A stretch of DNA of 64,000 nt from JAGPCK01 sp041675505 (GTDB lineage Bacteria; Bacteroidota; Bacteroidia; UKL13-3): the NCBI GenBank assembly GCA_041675505.1, contig JBAYTR010000002.1, positions 259,929 to 323,928 on the forward strand, read 5' to 3'. The position numbers and the translations under genes are program-made. Position 1 is the first letter of the stretch. Each line of letters starts with the position of its first letter. The notes under the pieces are model-generated. The model did no database searches. It had not been told where the DNA came from and worked only from the letters and a program-made list of their open reading frames with translations. Below are positions 60,245 to 64,000 of this stretch, piece by piece.

Positions 60245-60787
60245 TCAAAAATATTTAGGAGTCAAAATCTCTCCATAAATAAAGCCTTTACGTAACTCTT
60301 CCACTGAAACGTCAATAGGCTCTGCATGGTAATCATCTAAACTATGCGGTGCCTGAATTGATGAAAGCGAGCGCAGCACACCAGTCTCCTCCAAACTTCT
60401 TGCCTTGTGTTTCTGTAACGCCTCCTGCTCTATATTATGCTGCTTTTGCTGGGTTGTCTCTTCTTCAACCTTTTCCCTCTGCTTTCGATTTCGAATAACT
60501 TCTTCATCGTAATCCCTTACCGGTTTACTGGTATTTTCATAAGACCATGTTTCGGCAACGGGCTTTGGCGTTTCAAAACTAAATGGATCAGATGAAGGGC
60601 GTAATGGGGGTTTTAATTTTGCTTCTTCACCCGTAAGTTTCCGTAAGGTTTCTTCCCAATCAAAATCGGTTTCTTCTTCTTCAACTTCAGGTTGTGTTTG
60701 CCCCGTTGGATTTTTATCCTTTTTTTTGCTGCGGCTGTAGAAGTAAATAATGGCAGCAACGATATATAAAATGGTTTTGATTTCCAT
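60245..60787 (-). CDS. membrane-anchored acidic protein of unknown function
   Basis: 180 residues with one N-terminal helix (about 3-17, IKTILYIVAAIIYFYSR), a basic stop-transfer SRSKKKDK, then a long low-complexity, charged region (EVEEEETDFDWEETLRKLTG, REKVEEETTQQKQHN) with heptad-like character. It ends in VSVEELRKGFIYGEILTPKYF-type residues. The last 20 residues look more conserved than the middle and may contact a partner. No family recognised. ATG 60787 is preferred to an upstream frame start at 60826 that overlaps folK. Divergent from folK by 26 bases. Confidence 0.75.
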   Translation of the reverse strand: MEIKTILYIVAAIIYFYSRSKKKDKNPTGQTQPEVEEEETDFDWEETLRKLTGEEAKLKPPLRPSSDPFSFETPKPVAETWSYENTSKPVRDYDEEVIRNRKQREKVEEETTQQKQHNIEQEALQKHKARSLEETGVLRSLSSIQAPHSLDDYHAEPIDVSVEELRKGFIYGEILTPKYF

Positions 60788-60813
60788 ACGGTACAGTTCA
60801 AAGATAAAATAAA

Positions 60814-61299
60814 GTGAGCACAGCACAAGTATTTATTCTAACAGGCAGCAATTTGGGTGACAGGGCACAACAACTGCAAACTGCAGCCACCTTACTTTCT
60901 CAACAACTGGGTAATCCTGTAAAAGAATCAGCTATATACGAAACTGCAGCCTGGGGCAATGAAAACCAACCTTCGTTTTTGAACCAGGTAATCCAGTTTG
61001 AAACAGCCATAAGCGGCAGCGAATTACTAAATATTGTTTTAACCACTGAGCAACAAATGGGAAGAGTGCGCACACAAAAGTGGACTGAACGTTCCATTGA
61101 TATTGATATCCTGCTTGCAGGGAGTTCCATAATCAATGAGCCTGACTTACAAGTACCCCACCCCTATTTGCATCAAAGAAGATTTACGTTGGTTCCTTTA
61201 AACGAAATTGCTCCCGATATGATGCACCCCTTACTAAAAAAATCCATCAATACTTTATTGTTGGAATGCACGGACGACTTAGAGGTAAAGGCATGGTAA
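60814..61299 (+). CDS. folK: 6-hydroxymethyl-7,8-dihydropterin pyrophosphokinase
   Basis: Folate enzyme of 161 residues that transfers pyrophosphate from ATP to 6-hydroxymethyl-7,8-dihydropterin. Motifs: FILTGSNLGDRAQQL, YETAAWGNENQPSFLNQV, LLNIVLTTEQQMGRVRTQKW, ERSIDIDILLAG (the HPPK signature), and VPHPYLHQRRFTLVPLNEIA. It starts with GTG at 60814. Its stop overlaps the kinase start (ATGGTAA), so the two are translationally coupled. Confidence 0.97.
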   Translation: MSTAQVFILTGSNLGDRAQQLQTAATLLSQQLGNPVKESAIYETAAWGNENQPSFLNQVIQFETAISGSELLNIVLTTEQQMGRVRTQKWTERSIDIDILLAGSSIINEPDLQVPHPYLHQRRFTLVPLNEIAPDMMHPLLKKSINTLLLECTDDLEVKAW

Positions 61300-61937
61300 A
61301 CTACCGTTACATAGCTATTGAAGGAAATATTGGTGCAGGAAAAACTACGTTGGCCAATATTCTGAGCCGTGAATTGAGCAGCAAACTGATTATGGAAGAG
61401 TTTGAAGAAAATTCGTTTCTGCCCAAGTTCTATGAAGATGCTGAACGATACGCCTTCCCTCTTGAAATGAGTTTTCTGGCATCGCGCTTTAATCAGCTCA
61501 AAAAACACCTGTTTGAGCAAGACTTATTTAACAACACCATAGTCTCTGATTATATTTTTTACAAATGTTTAATCTTCTCCAAAAATAACCTGAAGGAAGA
61601 CGAGTACGATTTGTACCTGAAACTGTTTGAAATTATTAACCTGCAAATTCCTCAGCCCGATTTGCTCATTTACCTGCATACTCCACTCACCAAGTTAAAG
61701 AAGCAAATTCAATTGCGTGGCCGACCATACGAGCAAAATATACAGGATGATTACCTGCTTAACATACAGGAAGGCTATTGGGATTACCTCAACAAAAACA
61801 GCCAACAACGTATTTTAGTTATTGATAACAGCTCAATGGATATGCTCAACAGCATGGAGCAGTTTGAGCGCGTGCACAAACTGCTATACCTGCCTTTCGA
61901 GCCCGGCATTACACGTGTTGATTTGCAAAATCTGTAA
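61293..61937 (+). CDS. deoxynucleoside kinase
   Basis: Phosphorylates deoxynucleosides for the dNTP salvage pathway; 214 residues in the dCK/dGK-like family. P-loop EGNIGAGKTT at residues 10-19 after ATG 61293. The LID region is LRGRPYEQNIQDDYLLNIQE with conserved R..E.., and the substrate region EEFEENSFLPKFYEDAERYA is family-typical. The substrate preference (dA/dG or dC) cannot be decided. The frame could begin at 61266, but ATG 61293 directly precedes the conserved start and fits the ATGGTAA overlap with folK. The stop overlaps the next start (TAATG). Confidence 0.92.
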   Translation: MVNYRYIAIEGNIGAGKTTLANILSRELSSKLIMEEFEENSFLPKFYEDAERYAFPLEMSFLASRFNQLKKHLFEQDLFNNTIVSDYIFYKCLIFSKNNLKEDEYDLYLKLFEIINLQIPQPDLLIYLHTPLTKLKKQIQLRGRPYEQNIQDDYLLNIQEGYWDYLNKNSQQRILVIDNSSMDMLNSMEQFERVHKLLYLPFEPGITRVDLQNL

Positions 61938-62575
61938 TGAGTATGCACAGTACTTCAGCAATTTTTCCTTTACACATGGGGGGCAGCATTAGTTGGTGGG
62001 TGTATGCGCTTGCTGAAAAATCCATACAACTTGACGTGCAGGAATATTTCATCAAACAGAGTTATCACAACCGTATGCACATCCTCTCAGCTAACGGGCT
62101 CTTAGCATTATCAGCACCTACCAGCGGAGGAAATTTTCAGCGCCCTTTGCATGAAATAAAATTAAACTACGCCCATAACCTTATGGCAAAAAATCGGATG
62201 GCTTTACAATCGGCCTATGGCTCTTCGCCTTTCTATGAGCATTACGATTATTTACTGGAACCTGTTTTGTTTAATGAGTATGTTTTTTTACACGAGCTAT
62301 CCTTTGCGCTTATTCAGTGGATAAACAAACAACTTAAACTAACTATTGACCTGAGTAAAACAGAAAACTACACTCCCCAATTGGATACAGTGGATTACCG
62401 CAAAATGTTTGATGCTAAAAAAAAATATGAACTCCCTGTTCTATTAAGCCGTTACCCGCAAACATTCGAACATAAATACGGCTTTGTACCCGACTTAAGT
62501 ATACTGGATTTGTTGTTTAATATGGGGCCCGCTTCAACTGATTACCTGCAAAAGCATGTTGACTTAATGACTTAA
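61937..62575 (+). CDS. WbqC family protein
   Basis: Protein of 212 residues matching the WbqC-like family: AIFPLHMGGSISWWVYALAE at the start, IKQSYHNRMHILSANGLLAL, LSAPTSGGNFQRPLHEIKLN, HNLMAKNRMALQSAYGSSPF. WbqC-like genes occur in polysaccharide loci and in Bacteroidota housekeeping runs; the activity is not established. Translationally coupled to the kinase gene (TAATG). The stop codon shares TTAA with the convergent accA stop. Confidence 0.88.
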   Translation: MSMHSTSAIFPLHMGGSISWWVYALAEKSIQLDVQEYFIKQSYHNRMHILSANGLLALSAPTSGGNFQRPLHEIKLNYAHNLMAKNRMALQSAYGSSPFYEHYDYLLEPVLFNEYVFLHELSFALIQWINKQLKLTIDLSKTENYTPQLDTVDYRKMFDAKKKYELPVLLSRYPQTFEHKYGFVPDLSILDLLFNMGPASTDYLQKHVDLMT

Positions 62576-63549
62576 TGCATCGTTGACTCGTTGCCTTCTT
62601 CAATATAAACTCCCATCGAAGCAAATTTTTCAATCCGCTCTTCAATCAATTTGTCTACCGGCTTTTTCTTTAAATCAGAGAGCAAGGTTAATAATTCCGA
62701 TTTTAATGTGGCATACATAACGGCAGGGTCATAATGAGCACCACCCAAAGGCTCTTTAATTACTCCGTCAATCAATTTATTTTTGAGCATATCCCCCGCA
62801 GTAAGTTTCAACGCCTCGGCTGCTTTTTCTTTGTAGTCCCAGCTGCGCCATAAAATGGAAGAACAGGACTCGGGTGATATAACCGAATACCAGGTATTCT
62901 CCAACATCAACACCTTATCACCAATACCTATGCCCAATGCCCCGCCAGAAGCTCCCTCGCCTATCACCACACAAATTACAGGCACTTTAAGTACGCTCAT
63001 CTCCAAGAGATTTTTAGCTATGGCCTCCCCTTGCCCGCGTTCTTCAGCCTCTAAACCTGGCGAAGCTCCCGGGGTATCAATAAGCGTAACTACAGGAATA
63101 TTAAATTTTTCAGCCAGTTTCATCAGACGCAAGGCTTTTCGGTAACCCTCCGGATTAGCCATACCAAAATTACGCAACTGTCTTTGTTTAGTATTACGAC
63201 CCTTTTGCTGACCAATTATCATTACCGTTTGTCCGTCTATTTGACCCAAGCCACCTATCATGGCCTTGTCGTCTTTTACATTGCGGTCTCCGTGCATCTC
63301 GATAAAACCATCACATATGTTCTCTATATAATCCAACGTATATGGCCTTTCAGGGTGACGGGAAATCTGAACCCTTTGCCAACCGTTCAGGTTGAAGTAT
63401 ATGTCTTTCTTGGTTTGGAGCATATTAGCTTCCAACTCCTTGATTTTATCGGTCATGTCAACTTTGCCTTTTTCATGCACTTTGCGCATATCGGCAAGTT
63501 GCTCCTCCAATTCGGCAATGGGTTTTTCAAAATCAAAAAATGTGCTCAT
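62572..63549 (-). CDS. accA: acetyl-CoA carboxylase carboxyltransferase subunit alpha
   Basis: Half of the carboxyltransferase that moves CO2 from biotin-BCCP to acetyl-CoA to give malonyl-CoA, the first step of fatty acid synthesis. 325 residues, standard length. Motifs: FFDFEKPIAELEEQLADM, WQRVQISRHPERPYTLDYIE, FIEMHGDRNVKDDKAMIGG, FGMANPEGYRKALRLMKLAE, LIDTPGASPGLEAEERGQGE and VIGEGASGGALGIGIGDKV (oxyanion-hole glycines). Its stop overlaps that of the WbqC-like gene. accD is not in this window. Confidence 0.98.
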   Translation of the reverse strand: MSTFFDFEKPIAELEEQLADMRKVHEKGKVDMTDKIKELEANMLQTKKDIYFNLNGWQRVQISRHPERPYTLDYIENICDGFIEMHGDRNVKDDKAMIGGLGQIDGQTVMIIGQQKGRNTKQRQLRNFGMANPEGYRKALRLMKLAEKFNIPVVTLIDTPGASPGLEAEERGQGEAIAKNLLEMSVLKVPVICVVIGEGASGGALGIGIGDKVLMLENTWYSVISPESCSSILWRSWDYKEKAAEALKLTAGDMLKNKLIDGVIKEPLGGAHYDPAVMYATLKSELLTLLSDLKKKPVDKLIEERIEKFASMGVYIEEGNESTMH

Positions 63550-63679
63550 GTATATGCGATTAAAAGCCGTGCAATTTACACATAGAAACCAAAAAACCTT
63601 GTGAAATCGGCACTGTTCGTGACTCCACTCAACTCTTTAAAATTGACAATGTGCATTTTACATTTTTTTGCATTCCCTG

Positions 63680-63710
63680 TTTGCATCATTTAAGAAAGCC
63701 TGTATATTTG
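63680..63710 (+). promoter_or_regulatory. promoter of tRNA-Asp
   Basis: TTTG (63680-63683), 19 bases, TATATTTG (63703-63710): a perfect TTTG-N19-TAnnTTTG promoter. The tRNA begins 13 bases after the -7 box, as at tRNA-Glu. Confidence 0.9.
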
Positions 63711-63723
63711 CACTCCCTAAAAC

Positions 63724-63800
63724 GGTGCGGTAGTTCAGCTGGTTAGAATACGTGCCTGTCACGCACGGGGTCGCGGGTTCGAGTCCCGTCCGCACCGCCA
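63724..63800 (+). tRNA. tRNA-Asp (anticodon GTC)
   Basis: Complete 77-base cloverleaf including the encoded CCA at 63798-63800. The acceptor arm GGTGCGG pairs with CCGCACC and the discriminator is G. The anticodon loop CTGTCAC gives anticodon GTC, and the T arm is GCGGG-TTCGAGT-CCCGT. Unlike tRNA-Glu in this window, the CCA is encoded. Confidence 0.97.
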
Positions 63801-63808
63801 GAGGATTT

Positions 63809-63848
63809 AAACCCTTCAAATTTAACTATTTGGAGGGTTTTTTGTTTT
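63809..63848 (+). terminator. terminator after tRNA-Asp
   Basis: AACCCTTCAAAT pairs with ATTTGGAGGGTT (one G-U pair) around a short loop, followed by TTTTGTTTTTT. It ends about 30 bases before the IS left end. Confidence 0.8.
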
Positions 63849-63878
63849 TTGTCGGTTTCAAAAGATCTATTCTGCTCT

Positions 63879-64000
63879 TGTAAGCATCCCCAAAAATAGT
63901 ACGATTTATAAGTAGAAAAAATTCTAACTTTAAATTGTAAAAAAATGAAAAAGAGTAAATTCAGTCCAAGTCAAATTGCCAGCATCCTCAAAGAGTTTGA
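63879..64000 (+). mobile_element. left end of an IS3-family insertion sequence (cut by window edge)
   Basis: The left end is placed at TGTAAGCATCCCC (63879) because IS3 elements begin with TG and their inverted repeats often read TGTAxxxxxCCCC followed by an A-rich tract, as here. An OrfA-type transposase start follows at 63945. The right end and the second reading frame lie beyond the window, so completeness and target duplication cannot be checked. The exact left boundary is inferred. Confidence 0.6.
63945..64000 (+). CDS. IS3-family transposase OrfA, 5' part
   Basis: The first 18 codons give MKKSKFSPSQIASILKEF, the typical opening of IS3-family OrfA with its HTH_Tnp_1 helix-turn-helix that binds the element ends. 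The gene runs off the window. In this family a programmed frameshift into OrfB would make the full transposase. Confidence 0.75.
   Translation, partial: MKKSKFSPSQIASILKEF

Noticed and set aside
1..64000. prophage, integrative element or biosynthetic gene cluster
   Set aside because: No integrase, phage structural, conjugation or multi-enzyme synthase genes were seen; gene content is mainly housekeeping and surface proteins.

Overview
The window comes from the chromosome of a member of the Bacteroidota; the sequence does not settle the class or genus. The evidence is the type IX secretion (T9SS) translocon gene sprA, a PorP/SprF protein, three very large or repetitive secreted proteins with T9SS sorting tails, many small lipoproteins, and promoters of the Bacteroidota form TTG-N19-TAnnTTTG in front of both tRNA genes, gap and the first kinase. 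The DNA is AT-rich, mostly coding and densely packed. No prophage, CRISPR array or plasmid origin was seen. The only mobile element is the left end of an IS3-type insertion sequence at the right edge.

Layout. 0-13 kb: a TPR sensor kinase, then a leftward operon made of a 2059-residue adhesin with a type B sorting tail, a PorP/SprF protein, a PorE-like OmpA protein with two SPOR domains, and a bestrophin-type channel. 13.5-21.3 kb: tRNA-Glu, gap, idi, an SGNH hydrolase/MBOAT acyltransferase pair, and gcvP. 21.5-32 kb: a DUF4397 T9SS cargo, a GT-C-like membrane protein, cvfB, a CsgG-like/LPP20/unknown lipoprotein set, and menA-menC. 31.9-40.6 kb: leftward ruvA-sprA-gcvH-vanZ. 40.7-45.5 kb: small genes, pdxJ, an acetyltransferase, a 294-bp array of 42 exact-register heptamers, a Pif1-like helicase, and a short region with two kinds of duplicated non-coding DNA around an orphan lipoprotein gene. 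45.6-55.6 kb: a hybrid kinase, atpD-atpC, an alkyladenine glycosylase, a PAS kinase, a thioesterase, tilS and an OstA-like gene. 55.8-64 kb: a six-PKD T9SS cargo, a lipidated HiPIP, folK-dNK-wbqC, accA, tRNA-Asp and the IS end.

How it fits together. SprA would form the outer-membrane channel for the three sorting-tail proteins encoded here. The adhesin operon is a self-contained surface module: adhesin, its PorP/SprF partner and a peptidoglycan-anchored OmpA protein. GcvP and GcvH belong to the same glycine-cleavage complex but are encoded 11 kb apart. MenA and MenC are both menaquinone enzymes. Most other genes are housekeeping.

The observations most worth following up are the heptamer array (43042-43335), the CsgG-like/LPP20 lipoprotein operon, the duplicated upstream segment around 44.7-45.6 kb, the roughly 425-residue super-repeats of the adhesin, and promoters placed so close to start codons that the mRNAs would be leaderless.
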